Origin: VFZS01 sp964353255
GTDB taxonomy: Bacteria > Acidobacteriota > Terriglobia > Bryobacterales > Bryobacteraceae
Assembly (NCBI GenBank): GCA_964353255.1
Contig: CAYGVJ010000012.1
Location: 1-57,299 of the forward strand
Direction of reading: 5' to 3'
Length of the DNA stretch: 57,299 nt
Shown here: positions 16,829-25,252 of the stretch, piece by piece
How positions within the stretch are numbered: position 1 is the first letter of the stretch
Layout: every line of letters begins with the position of its first letter
Program-made: the position numbers and the translations under genes
Notes under the pieces: model-generated
What the model was told of the DNA's origin: nothing
What the model saw: the letters and a program-made list of their open reading frames with translations, nothing else
Databases searched by the model: none

Positions 16829-16958
16829 CCCGAATCTTCCGATCGGTGACCACCGGATTCTGGTCAAAGAGACAGGATTCAAGACCGCCCAATGCCAGCC
16901 CGTCGTTCTGAAAGCGCAGGCGCGCGTGCGCCTGGGTGTCATCCCGCCCTGGAGGTGA
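16829..16958 (+). pseudogene. Fragment of a TonB-receptor carboxypeptidase-regulatory domain
   Basis: In frame with the dehydrogenase fragment, the translation reads LPIGDHRILVKETGFKTAQ and then PVVLKAQARVRLGV. This matches the conserved end of the N-terminal regulatory domain of Oar-like receptors (compare LPLGTYRVVVEKAGFRAAQ at 13327-13380). The fragment ends at a TGA that overlaps the ribosome site of the GH38 gene. It is the third member of the mosaic. Confidence 0.6.
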
Positions 16959-16961
16959 ACA

Positions 16962-19586
16962 ATGAAGAGTATTCGTAAAGCTAGTCGCCCTATCTACGCG
17001 CTCGTGAAATCCGTCGCGCTGTCCGGGCTCCTCATCGTATCAGCGTGGGGCCAAACCGACAAATACCAACTTCCGGCCGAGCAGCGCACGGGTAGCATCA
17101 AGATGATCTATCTGCTCTGCCACAGCCACCTGGACATCGGCTTCACAAAACCCTCGGACCAGGTAGCGCGAGACTACAAAGACGACATCGACACCGCGAT
17201 CAAGCTGACCCGCGAAAACCCCGACTATCGCTGGACCATCGAAACGGCCTGGATGCTTGAGGAGTGGCTGCGGCGCACGGACGATGCCCGGCTCGTTGAC
17301 GAACTGGGGCAGTTGATTCGCTCTGGGCGCATGGGGTTTGGCGCGATGTTTGCCAGCATGAACAGCGGGCTCATGAGCGCCGAGGAAGTCAATCGAATGG
17401 TCTACGCCGGAGAGGAGTTGCGACGACGCTTCGGGATCGACGGTACGGTTGCGTACCACAACGATGTTCCGGGCTCCACCTGGAGCTATCCGCGCGTTCT
17501 GTCCGGCAGCGGCGTGAAGTACCTCGTGACCGGACTGAATACGGGCGGTTCTACATACCAGCCCGATGTGTACAATGGCAACAACCTGGGACCCGCGAGC
17601 AGACCATTCTACTGGGTTGGTCCAGACGGCAGCCGGGTGCTGCAGTGGTTCACCCGACTTGCCAATTACTCGGAGGGTTTGCACTGGAGACTGGGCCGTT
17701 TCCCGATCAAAGAGGCGGAGCGCATGGTCCCACGACGTCTCGCGTGGCTCGAGCAGAACGGTTATCCGTACGACCGCTATCTACTCATGGCCGCGGCTGG
17801 CGACAACAGAGACCCGTACGGGGCCTACCTGACGCTGCTCCAGATTCGGGAGTGGAACCAGGCGCACCCCGAGCTTCTTCTCCGTATGGCTACAGCCGAG
17901 GAGTTCTTTCGCGATCTGACCGGCAAGTATGGTGACCGCTTTCCGGAACACTCCGGTGATGCGACGGGCTCCTGGGAACAAAAGAAACTCTTCATACCCG
18001 ACTCGGCCGCGAAGATGCGCGAGGTCTCCAACATTCTGCCCGCCGCGGAAATGGTGGCCACGCTCGCTTCGATCCTGAAGGGCGCGACGTTCCCCCGCTT
18101 CGATTTCCGCGAGGCATGGCGAAGGCTTCTTGTCTTTCACGAGCACTCTAACGGCGAGGCGGACTGGGGAACGCAGATCGAAAGCCGCACTGGTCTGGAC
18201 TGGAACGTCGTGGACTACTACGCCAACGCCATGGCCGGTTTCTCCAGCGCCAACCAGCAGTTCGACAAAGCCCTGCGCCAGTTGGCCGGTCACCGGGCTC
18301 ACGTCCCATACCTCCTGCAGGAATTCGATGTGGACGGGCCTTTCACGGTGATGGTCTACAACGGGCTTTCGTGGACCCGGAATGGCCCGGTTGTCGTCGA
18401 AAGACTGCCTAAGGATCTGGGGGGATCTCCTCTGGAGGTGGTGGATCTGGCGAGTGGTGAGAAACTGCCCTGCCAGGACGAGCCGGGAACTCCGCGACGG
18501 CTTCTGTTCTTTGCGCGCAACGTGCCCGCCACGGGGTACCGGCTGTATTCGATCCAGAAGAGCAAAGAGCCGGTGAAGCCGTCCTCGGACACCTTCCCGA
18601 TCCGGGTAGCCTGGAACGCCGAAGGCTGGATCACCTCAATGCTTGATGAGAAGAGCGGTCACGAGATGCTGGACCCCAGGCCCGGCCAGCCGTTCGGGAG
18701 CTTGTTCTCGCTGTTGTCGGGCAGGGTGCGGGTTTACCAGATTGCGGAGGACGGGAAAGGTAGCGTGCAATCGGAAGAGGCCCCGGTGGCCAGGCGCATT
18801 GAAATCCGGCGCCCCGGGTCGCTGCTCTCAACCGTTGTCACGCTCTACCGTGAGGCGCCTTATGCCGACCTGCGTTTTGACCTGGACATGAGGACGGTTC
18901 CGCCGGGGATCAACGGCCACGCCCTCGCTCTGCCTTTTCCACAGGGAAAGGAGACTTTCCTGAACGGAGCCGGCTTTGTATACCGCGTCCCCGACGACCG
19001 GTTGCCGGGAGGCGGCGCCGTCGACCGGCTCGCGGTCCATTTCACGCACTTCAAGCAGGCGTCCTCCTGGGGAATTACATTGGCGAACCGGGATGCCTTT
19101 TTCTGGGGCCCAGACCCGATCATCCGCCTGACCCGGATCCCACCCGAAGTCGCCAAGGGAGGCCGGAACCTGCTGCGATCGGAGCCGACGGTGTCAACTT
19201 CTCAGTCCTTCCGCTTCAGGGTCGGCGTTCAGGGTCCTGAACCGTACGAATGGGAGCGCTTCGGTTCCGAGCTAAACCTACCGCTCCGGGTGATGCCGGT
19301 TTCCTCCACTACACAGCCGTCGAAACGGGCGTTCTTTGAAGTGAGCGATCCTGGCGTGCAGTTGCTCGCCTTCAAGCCGGCCGAAGACCGCCAGGGCTGG
19401 TACGTCTTGCGCCTGCAGGAAATCGGCGGGCATGTCGCTCAGAACGTAAAGCTCACGGCCCCCTTTCCAGTCGCCCAGGCCCTGCTCGCAAACACAGTAG
19501 AGAGGCCGTTGGGCTCGGTCATTGATCTGTCGGCCATCTCTATGAAACCCTGGGAGACCCTGACAATCCTCCTGAAGGCACAATAG
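16962..19586 (+). CDS. Exported GH38-family alpha-mannosidase-like protein
   Basis: The product is 874 residues; GGAGGTGAACA precedes the ATG, and a signal peptide ends near residue 30 (SAWGQ). The GH38 catalytic domain is clear. The metal-binding pair is H56 and D58 in CHSHLDIGFT, the likely nucleophile is D168 in YHNDVPGSTW, and the late histidine ligand is in FHEHSNGEADW (393-395). The C-terminal half has the beta-sandwich of family 38 (FTVMVYNGLSWTRNGPV, WITSMLDEKSGHE). GH38 enzymes cleave alpha-mannosides with a bound metal ion and retention of configuration. The gene sits downstream of the TonB receptor and the gene scraps, and lacks an obvious promoter, so it may have been carried by the same transcript. 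Specificity is unproven. Confidence 0.88.
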   Translation: MKSIRKASRPIYALVKSVALSGLLIVSAWGQTDKYQLPAEQRTGSIKMIYLLCHSHLDIGFTKPSDQVARDYKDDIDTAIKLTRENPDYRWTIETAWMLEEWLRRTDDARLVDELGQLIRSGRMGFGAMFASMNSGLMSAEEVNRMVYAGEELRRRFGIDGTVAYHNDVPGSTWSYPRVLSGSGVKYLVTGLNTGGSTYQPDVYNGNNLGPASRPFYWVGPDGSRVLQWFTRLANYSEGLHWRLGRFPIKEAERMVPRRLAWLEQNGYPYDRYLLMAAAGDNRDPYGAYLTLLQIREWNQAHPELLLRMATAEEFFRDLTGKYGDRFPEHSGDATGSWEQKKLFIPDSAAKMREVSNILPAAEMVATLASILKGATFPRFDFREAWRRLLVFHEHSNGEADWGTQIESRTGLDWNVVDYYANAMAGFSSANQQFDKALRQLAGHRAHVPYLLQEFDVDGPFTVMVYNGLSWTRNGPVVVERLPKDLGGSPLEVVDLASGEKLPCQDEPGTPRRLLFFARNVPATGYRLYSIQKSKEPVKPSSDTFPIRVAWNAEGWITSMLDEKSGHEMLDPRPGQPFGSLFSLLSGRVRVYQIAEDGKGSVQSEEAPVARRIEIRRPGSLLSTVVTLYREAPYADLRFDLDMRTVPPGINGHALALPFPQGKETFLNGAGFVYRVPDDRLPGGGAVDRLAVHFTHFKQASSWGITLANRDAFFWGPDPIIRLTRIPPEVAKGGRNLLRSEPTVSTSQSFRFRVGVQGPEPYEWERFGSELNLPLRVMPVSSTTQPSKRAFFEVSDPGVQLLAFKPAEDRQGWYVLRLQEIGGHVAQNVKLTAPFPVAQALLANTVERPLGSVIDLSAISMKPWETLTILLKAQ

Positions 19587-19589
19587 GGC

Positions 19590-19712
19590 ATGCGCCGCCG
19601 GGATGCCCGAAAACTTGACCACCAGACGCTGGAGGAGATCCGGATTCGGGCTGTCGAGCAGGCCCAGGCGGGCGAGAGTCCCGAAGCGGTGATCAAGGCG
19701 CTGGCGTACCGT
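19590..19712 (+). pseudogene. IS630-type transposase N-terminal remnant
   Basis: Three bases after the GH38 stop, an ATG opens RRRDARKLDHQTLEEIRIRA, then QAQAGESPEAVIKAL. This is the start of the helix-turn-helix domain of IS630-family transposases. After about 40 residues the similarity stops and the frame runs into unrelated sequence. The DDE domain is missing, so it is a scrap of an insertion sequence. Confidence 0.65.
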
Positions 19713-20189
19713 CCAGTGATTCAATCCTGTAGTGTCCAAGAATTCGATCTGTTTCAGCTCGTGCAACTTGCGGGGCTCGTTACGGCTTCATCTTGGGGCC
19801 CGAGTTGACGCCGGGTTGATCCTTGGACGTTACGAAGTCGTGAACAGTTCTCTTCTGGGCAGCTTGCATCAAGAATATCGTCGATGCAGGAGGCTGCTTG
19901 ACGAGCTGAACCGGGCTGGAATAAGCGTTTGGCGGCTGTGGGAACATGACCTGGAACGGAACACTCCCCGCCCTCGGGGGACACCTGAAAACCGGCCAAT
20001 GAGGGACACCTCAAAACCGGCCAACGGGCGTGGTCAGGATCGCATCGCTGGCGATGACGCGCGACCGCGCCGGCCATTGATGCTTTGTGCTCGTTTCGTG
20101 CAATGCCACGGCACGATCTCCTCACAAACATAACATCCTGCCCGTGGAGAATGTTCGAGCAGGGTTGAGAGAGGGGAGCCAGCCGAGCG
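19713..20189. other. Gene-poor stretch with insertion-sequence debris
   Basis: No intact gene was found. A frame around 19860-19960 reads CRRLLDELNRAGISVWRLWEHDLE, vaguely like the C-terminus of small Vsr-type endonucleases, but it is too short to name. A pair of 22-bp direct repeats at 19978-20024 follows (separate entry). Nothing else was recognised up to the repeat copy at 20190. Confidence 0.4.
19978..20024. repeat. Tandem 22-bp direct repeats, probable IS21-type end
   Basis: GGGACACCTGAAAACCGGCC begins at 19978 and a copy differing by one base (G to C) begins at 20003, giving a 25-bp period. Closely spaced direct repeats of this kind occur at the ends of IS21-family elements, where they are transposase-binding sites. 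No istA or istB gene is nearby, so this would be an orphan end. Confidence 0.45.
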
Positions 20190-20341
20190 GTGCGACCGGG
20201 TGGCCACCGAGCGCTGGCTGCGCCTGCAAACCCGCCCCGCCCCGCTAACTCCACCGGATTCCCGGCAGTTCTTCGGCTCCCCACAGTCCGAGCCTGGCCG
20301 CTGCCCGGCCCAGATGGGGTCTCCGGTAGGCACAGTATGCG
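20190..20341 (+). repeat. About 150-bp dispersed repeat, copy A (before the sulfatase gene)
   Basis: This segment aligns in the same orientation with 21927-22079. Strong blocks include the stretch ending GGCTGCGCCTG and the shared CCGGATTCCCGGCAGTTCTT at about 20254-20274. Weaker similarity continues over the last 60 bases (GATGGG ... GCACA.TGC). The two copies bracket the sulfatase gene as direct repeats. No coding function was recognised in it. Confidence 0.7.
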
Positions 20342-20448
20342 TTGCTATAACCGGGATCGTTCGCCATCTGCCATCAAGCGCACGTACAGGCGCGTTCGGC
20401 TCAATGCGGAGATGAAGGCTGCCCACTGGTGCACTATACTCAAGGTCG

Positions 20449-21885
20449 ATGTCTTTCCCCTGGACTCGACGCCATTTCCTGATGAGCGCGGCAAAGGCGC
20501 TGGCTGCCTCGGCGCAGCCGAACCCGCGGCCCAACGTCCTGTTTATCGCTTCTGACGACTTGAATCACTGCTTCAGCGCCTATGGGCACCCGCTGGTGAG
20601 GACGCCGAATCTTGATCAGATCGCCCGCCGCGGAGTGCGCTTTGACCGTGCCTACTGCCAGTTCCCCCTGTGCAGCCCCTCCCGCACCTCGATCATGACC
20701 GGCCTGGCCCCGGACACCACGGGCGTGTACAACCTGACGACCCACTTTCGCGAGCGGCTGCCGGACGTCGTGACGCTGGGACAGTTGTTTCAGAAGAACG
20801 GCTACTTCGTGGCGCGGGTCGGCAAGATCTACCACTATGGCAATCCCGGGCAGATTGGGACGAACGGACTGGACGACGCGCCGACCTGGCTCAAACGTGT
20901 GAACCCGATCGGCGTAGACAAGACCAAAGAGGAGCCCCTGCTAACGAACTTCACGCCGAAGCGCGGCCTCGGCAGCGCGGTGTGCTTCCACGCCTCGGCC
21001 GCCCAGGACGAGGAACATACCGACGGCATCGTGGCCGCGGAGACTATTCGGCTGATGGAAGAGAACCGCGCTGGGCCGTGGTTTCTCGGCGCGGGATTCT
21101 ACAAGCCCCATTGCCCCTACATCGCCCCGTCGAAGTACTTCGACATGGTCCCGCTCGACAAGGTGAAGTTGGTGCCGTTTGAGGAGTGGGAGATGAAGAT
21201 CGCGCCGCCGTGGGCCTATTTCACCATTCCTGCAAACTGGGGCATGACGGAAAGACAGCGTCTGGAGGGCATGCGGGCCTATTATGCGACGATTCTGTTC
21301 CTGGATGCGCAGGTGGGCAAGTTGCTGAACGCCCTCCGGCGATTGGGACTGGAACAGAGTACGACGATCTTGTTCTGGAGCGATCACGGCTACGGACTGG
21401 GAGAACACGGCCAGTGGATGAAGCAGACGGTGTTTGAGTACGCGGCCCGTTCCCCCCTGATGATGTGCGGAGCGGGTGTCGCCGCGCGGGGACAGGCCTG
21501 CGGCCGCACGGTGGAGTTTCTGGACATCTATCCCACGCTGGCCGATCTTTGCGGCTTGAAAGACGTACCCGCCGCGCTGCATGGAAGGAGCCTTCGTCCG
21601 CTGCTCGACCACCCGCGGGCCAACTGGGACCGTCCGGCAGTCACGCAGGTCCATCGGGTCAGGCAGCCGGAGCCTGTCCGCGGCTACTCGATCCGGACGG
21701 AGCGATACCGTTACACGATGTGGGACGCCGGGCGTGAAGGCGAAGAGTTGTATGACTACGCCAAGGACCCGCGCGAGTTGAAGAACCTGGCCGGAGACGC
21801 CGCCGCGGCGCCGCTGAAAGCGCGGCTGCGAGCCCAACTCGAGTCCATCACGGCGGCCAGGGGGTTCAAGTACCCCGCCGGGTAA
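20449..21885 (+). CDS. Tat-exported sulfatase (iduronate-2-sulfatase-like)
   Basis: The product is 478 residues. The N-terminus (TRRHFLMSAAKALAASA) is a twin-arginine signal, so the enzyme is exported folded. It has metal-binding aspartates D36 and D37 (LFIASDDLNHCFSAYGHP) and the sulfatase signature CSPSRTSIMTG, with C75 to be converted to formylglycine. The distal active-site block WSDHGYGLGEHGQWMKQT is also present. The domain order and the HCFSAYGHPLVRTPNLD segment are closest to iduronate-2-sulfatase-type family S1 enzymes, which hydrolyse sulfate esters of glycans. The start has only a weak AAGG upstream. No sulfatase-maturing enzyme is in the window. It is isolated between two copies of a 150-bp repeat. 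Confidence 0.9.
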   Translation: MSFPWTRRHFLMSAAKALAASAQPNPRPNVLFIASDDLNHCFSAYGHPLVRTPNLDQIARRGVRFDRAYCQFPLCSPSRTSIMTGLAPDTTGVYNLTTHFRERLPDVVTLGQLFQKNGYFVARVGKIYHYGNPGQIGTNGLDDAPTWLKRVNPIGVDKTKEEPLLTNFTPKRGLGSAVCFHASAAQDEEHTDGIVAAETIRLMEENRAGPWFLGAGFYKPHCPYIAPSKYFDMVPLDKVKLVPFEEWEMKIAPPWAYFTIPANWGMTERQRLEGMRAYYATILFLDAQVGKLLNALRRLGLEQSTTILFWSDHGYGLGEHGQWMKQTVFEYAARSPLMMCGAGVAARGQACGRTVEFLDIYPTLADLCGLKDVPAALHGRSLRPLLDHPRANWDRPAVTQVHRVRQPEPVRGYSIRTERYRYTMWDAGREGEELYDYAKDPRELKNLAGDAAAAPLKARLRAQLESITAARGFKYPAG

Positions 21886-21926
21886 GGCGCTCGCCCAGCT
21901 TCTCGCGGATGTGGCAATGCCCAGTG

Positions 21927-22079
21927 GTGCGATCGAGCGGCCAGCGAGCGCCGGCTGCGCCTGGAAATCCGCGCCGCCTCTGCCAACCTCACCGGATTCC
22001 CGGCAGTTCTTCGGCTGAGCACGCTCTGTGCCCAGTCACCCTCGGGCTCGGATGGGATTCCCGACAAGCACAATGCCAC
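21927..22079 (+). repeat. About 150-bp dispersed repeat, copy B (after the sulfatase gene)
   Basis: Direct-orientation partner of 20190-20341; see that entry for the shared blocks. It fills most of the gap between the convergent sulfatase and DUF4838 genes. A 7-bp inverted repeat (TGCCACG at 22074, CGTGGCA at 22105) lies at its downstream edge, but without a T-run. Confidence 0.7.
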
Positions 22080-22129
22080 GCAGGCCAGGGCACCCTGCAC
22101 TTCTCGTGGCACGGGCCTTCCGCCTGTGC

Positions 22130-24073
22130 TTACCGAGAGCCCGGAGAAGACGTTTTCAGCAGCTTGCTCAGCCGCTCGGTCGGGTTGAAGCTTCGCTGGA
22201 GGTCGTTGTACCTGACCCAGAAGTAGGCCACCACGAAATCGTTCTTCAGTCCCTCTACAAAGCGGTCCCGCTCGGCCCAGGCGGCCAGGGCCTCCTCAAT
22301 CAGCCGCTTCTCGGAAGGTCGTTCGAGCGCGCGCCGGGCGGCGCGGCTGGCGGCCGTAGTCAGCTCGGTGTAGCGCAGTCCCTGGCGGTAGAATTCGACG
22401 CGCTGGCGGATGAGATCGTTGTCCGCGGCGCGGGAGGCCTCGGCCAGGTCCCGGGCGCACTGCTCGAGCAGTTCCGGGGTAAACAGCTCCGGAAGCCGCG
22501 TCTTTTCGAGCGAGCTACAAGTGATGTCCTCGCCATCGGCGGTGGCCGCTCGCCAGGCTTCCTGAAGGCGCTGGTGGTACCGGCGGATGGCGGGCGCGGC
22601 GCGAGAGAAGCCTTTCTGGTAGAAGTCATCGAGAATCGCCGGCGCGTCCAGCGAAGTGTCCCATAGCAGCCTGCCGGCCACGTAATAGTTGATGCCGTTG
22701 ATGGCGAAGTCGTCTCCCGACTGGGCTTGAAACATGTCGATGCCCAGGCTGCGTAAGCGCTTGATGGAATCGGCGATCTGCGGCACGACCAGGCGGTGCA
22801 GCCCCGGCCAAGAGCCGTTGATGAAGTACTCGTAGATGGCGGCTCTGCCACCCGCACGGGCCCAGGCCGCGGCCGTCGCGTGCTGCTCTTCTTTCAGCGT
22901 GGCGTTGGCGTGCCGGTAGGCGCCCCAGAGGCAGTACTGGGGGATGACCGAGGGGCGCAGCCGGACGCGCCGCGGCGGCGCAGCGTAACGGGAGTAGGCC
23001 ATCGAAACGATGTACTTGCCCGGATGGGTCTTCTCCACCTCGGCGGCCACCTGGTTGACGTAGGTAAAAATGCGATCCGTGATCACGCCATAGCTGGCCG
23101 GCGCCTTTTTCATCTCTTCGATCTCGATGCCAGGCCGCTTGATCATCTCGCCGGAATCCAGCGCCCGGCAGCGATCGCACTCGCAGAAGCCGCCGCTGTC
23201 GTTCATGGTGATGTGGACGCCGTCGAAGTCCGGGTGATCGTCGAAGAACCGCCTGACCCACTCGACGGCAGCGCGGATGACCCCCGGGTGGGTGGTGCAG
23301 ACCTGGCCGCCGTGCTTGTAGTCGTAGTCGGGGCCCGGAACGGCGCGCTGGCCGTCGATCAGCGCGTAGAACTCCGGGTGCGTGCGCGCGAACTTCTCGG
23401 GAAAAAAGATCTCACCGAGGGCGTGGCCTCCGTAGATCTTCAGGCCGCCCCAACGGTTGCGCATCTCCCACCGCGCCACCTCCGCCTGGTGCTCCGCGCT
23501 GACGCCTAGCAGGCGTTCCCGGGCGCGCATCTCGGTGGGACCGGTCTGCGCGCCCCACAGAGCTCCACCTGGGCCGCGGTTGCGCCACTTGAAGTGCGGC
23601 TCCTGGGTTTGGTCGATAAGCGGGATGACGATGGAGCGCGCCGCCGGGACCACCTCCCCCAGCTCGCCCGGCCAAAGCCAGCGGAGGCCGAGGTGTTTCT
23701 CCAGGAAGGTGTAGACAGCGAACTGGGTCCCCACGTCATCCTTGCCCGCCAGAATCAAGTTGCCGCCCTCGGTCTTGATGCGGAAGCCCTCGGAGCCGAC
23801 GGTGCGGGGAAGGGCCGCGCCGTTCCCCACAAAGATGTGCCTGCCGGAGATCGCTTTGCCGTCGCTGCTGATAGAAAGCCTCGCGCCCGAGATCTTCTCG
23901 ATGTAGCGCTGAAGCTCTTGGGCGGCGAAGCGGACCTCCCGGGGGGCGCGCGCGTCCACGACGATGGTGGCCCTCGCGCGGCCGTTCTCGACGAGCGCCA
24001 CCGGCGCCTCGCGGGGAGCGGCCCCCAACTCCTGTGCGGCGAGCGCGGCGAGAACTACCAGGCTCAGTCTCAC
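22130..24073 (-). CDS. Exported DUF4838-family protein (glycoside-hydrolase-like)
   Basis: The product is 647 residues from a GTG that overlaps the stop of the preceding amidohydrolase gene (GTGA). The open frame extends far upstream, but that part is antisense shadow. A signal peptide is followed by an alpha-glucuronidase/hexosaminidase-type N-terminal domain (REVRFAAQELQRYIEKISGARL, about residues 40-110). A central TIM-barrel-like region follows with RWLWPGELGE, then DGVHITMNDSGGFCECDRC and its cysteine cluster, then YIVSMAYSRYAAPP. DUF4838 proteins are related to glycosidases of the GH20/GH67 type, but their activity is mostly untested. It is the last gene of the 12-gene block, and its partners suggest a role in exported glycan breakdown. 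Confidence 0.85.
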   Translation of the reverse strand: MRLSLVVLAALAAQELGAAPREAPVALVENGRARATIVVDARAPREVRFAAQELQRYIEKISGARLSISSDGKAISGRHIFVGNGAALPRTVGSEGFRIKTEGGNLILAGKDDVGTQFAVYTFLEKHLGLRWLWPGELGEVVPAARSIVIPLIDQTQEPHFKWRNRGPGGALWGAQTGPTEMRARERLLGVSAEHQAEVARWEMRNRWGGLKIYGGHALGEIFFPEKFARTHPEFYALIDGQRAVPGPDYDYKHGGQVCTTHPGVIRAAVEWVRRFFDDHPDFDGVHITMNDSGGFCECDRCRALDSGEMIKRPGIEIEEMKKAPASYGVITDRIFTYVNQVAAEVEKTHPGKYIVSMAYSRYAAPPRRVRLRPSVIPQYCLWGAYRHANATLKEEQHATAAAWARAGGRAAIYEYFINGSWPGLHRLVVPQIADSIKRLRSLGIDMFQAQSGDDFAINGINYYVAGRLLWDTSLDAPAILDDFYQKGFSRAAPAIRRYHQRLQEAWRAATADGEDITCSSLEKTRLPELFTPELLEQCARDLAEASRAADNDLIRQRVEFYRQGLRYTELTTAASRAARRALERPSEKRLIEEALAAWAERDRFVEGLKNDFVVAYFWVRYNDLQRSFNPTERLSKLLKTSSPGSR

Positions 24074-25227
24074 GGCGTGCTCCAGTTCAACAGGCGCAGC
24101 GCGTTGCCGCGATAAAGGGCCCCGAGCAGAGGCGCGGGCAGTTCCAGCCCGTAGTAGCGCCACCAGATTCTTCCCGGAATGAACTCGTCCGCGGACTCCA
24201 GCAGGCGCCACCAGCCTTCGTACATTCGCTTGTCGCGGCCCATGTCCGTGCCGTACAGAACGCGGTCGCGGTAGCGGGCGAGGAAGCGGGCCGCAGTCCT
24301 GGGCTGGCGGCCCAGCTCGTAGTCGCGCGCCGAGATGTCCACGTAGAGGTTGGGAAAGCGGTCCAGGGCCTTCGCCAGCGCGGCGGTATCGTTGCCCTGG
24401 TTGCTGAGGTGGCAGAAGATGAAGGTGGTCTCGGGGTGTCGGGCCAGCAGCCGGTCGCGCATCGCGAGCAGTTCCTCGTAGGAGGAGACGTCCTTGCCGT
24501 AGAGGTTGAAGTGCTGGAAGTCGGGGGTGCGCTCCTGGTTGGGGCCGAGAGGCTTCCAGCAAGAGGGGTGATCGGCGATGTGCAGGTTGACGGGCAACTT
24601 CAACTCGGCGCACTTGCGCCAGAAAGCGTCCAGGCGGGGATCGTCAATGCGCAGGCGCTTCTCGCGCGGCAAGGCGCGTTGCTCGTTCGCTTCCAGCCCC
24701 CATCCTTTGTCGGTGAGCTCGCCGACGCCGCGCGCGCCTTTCTGGTAGCAGCGCACCAGCTCGCGGACCGCCCGCTCCGGGTAATCCGGGGCGTCGATGT
24801 CCCTGGCGTCCATCGAACACCACACCTGGAAGCGGTCCGGGTGCTTCTTCAGAAACAAATCGGCCTGACGGTCGAAGGCCGCCCCGGTGACTCCCGTGAA
24901 AACCACCGACTTCTCGACGCCCACCTCGTCCATACTGCGCACCCATGCGGCCACGTCTTCGGCGGTCTTGATGTTGCTCATCGAGGAATGGGTGTGCACG
25001 TCGATCACCGGGAAGCGAGCCTTGGGCAGGCGCGTCTCGGGCGCCACCAGCGACGAGGCCGGAGCGTAGTCCTTCAGCAGAATCGAATCCATGGGGCCCG
25101 CCTGCACGCGGACCCCATACTTGACAGCGGGTTGCGTCGCGGGTTTGGGGGCCTGGGCAGCGCAGAGGACGACAACCGCCGCCAGGCAGGCCAGCGCGAT
25201 GATAATTGAGCGACTACCTTGACGCAT
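24070..25227 (-). CDS. Exported amidohydrolase-2 family protein (lactonase-like)
   Basis: The product is 385 residues with GGAGAGGAGCG before the ATG and a signal peptide ending near LCAAQA. The TIM-barrel metal hydrolase motifs of the amidohydro_2 family are present: H78 and H80 in VIDVHTHS, a histidine in LPVNLHIADH, FIFCHLSNQGND, and the catalytic aspartate in LYGTDMGRD near residue 330. Relatives hydrolyse lactones of sugars (fuconolactonase, 2-pyrone-4,6-dicarboxylate lactonase) or decarboxylate aromatic acids. Two Gfo/Idh oxidoreductases in the same operon could make sugar lactones, so lactone opening is a reasonable inference. Export of such an enzyme is uncommon. Confidence 0.88.
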   Translation of the reverse strand: MRQGSRSIIIALACLAAVVVLCAAQAPKPATQPAVKYGVRVQAGPMDSILLKDYAPASSLVAPETRLPKARFPVIDVHTHSSMSNIKTAEDVAAWVRSMDEVGVEKSVVFTGVTGAAFDRQADLFLKKHPDRFQVWCSMDARDIDAPDYPERAVRELVRCYQKGARGVGELTDKGWGLEANEQRALPREKRLRIDDPRLDAFWRKCAELKLPVNLHIADHPSCWKPLGPNQERTPDFQHFNLYGKDVSSYEELLAMRDRLLARHPETTFIFCHLSNQGNDTAALAKALDRFPNLYVDISARDYELGRQPRTAARFLARYRDRVLYGTDMGRDKRMYEGWWRLLESADEFIPGRIWWRYYGLELPAPLLGALYRGNALRLLNWSTP

Positions 25228-25252
25228 GACGCTCCTCTCCGGCGTGGCGCCC

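Noticed and set aside
22028..25209. Long plus-strand frames across the DUF4838 and amidohydrolase genes
   Set aside because: The minus-strand genes have signal peptides, family motifs and overlapping start/stop codons; the plus-strand frames have none.
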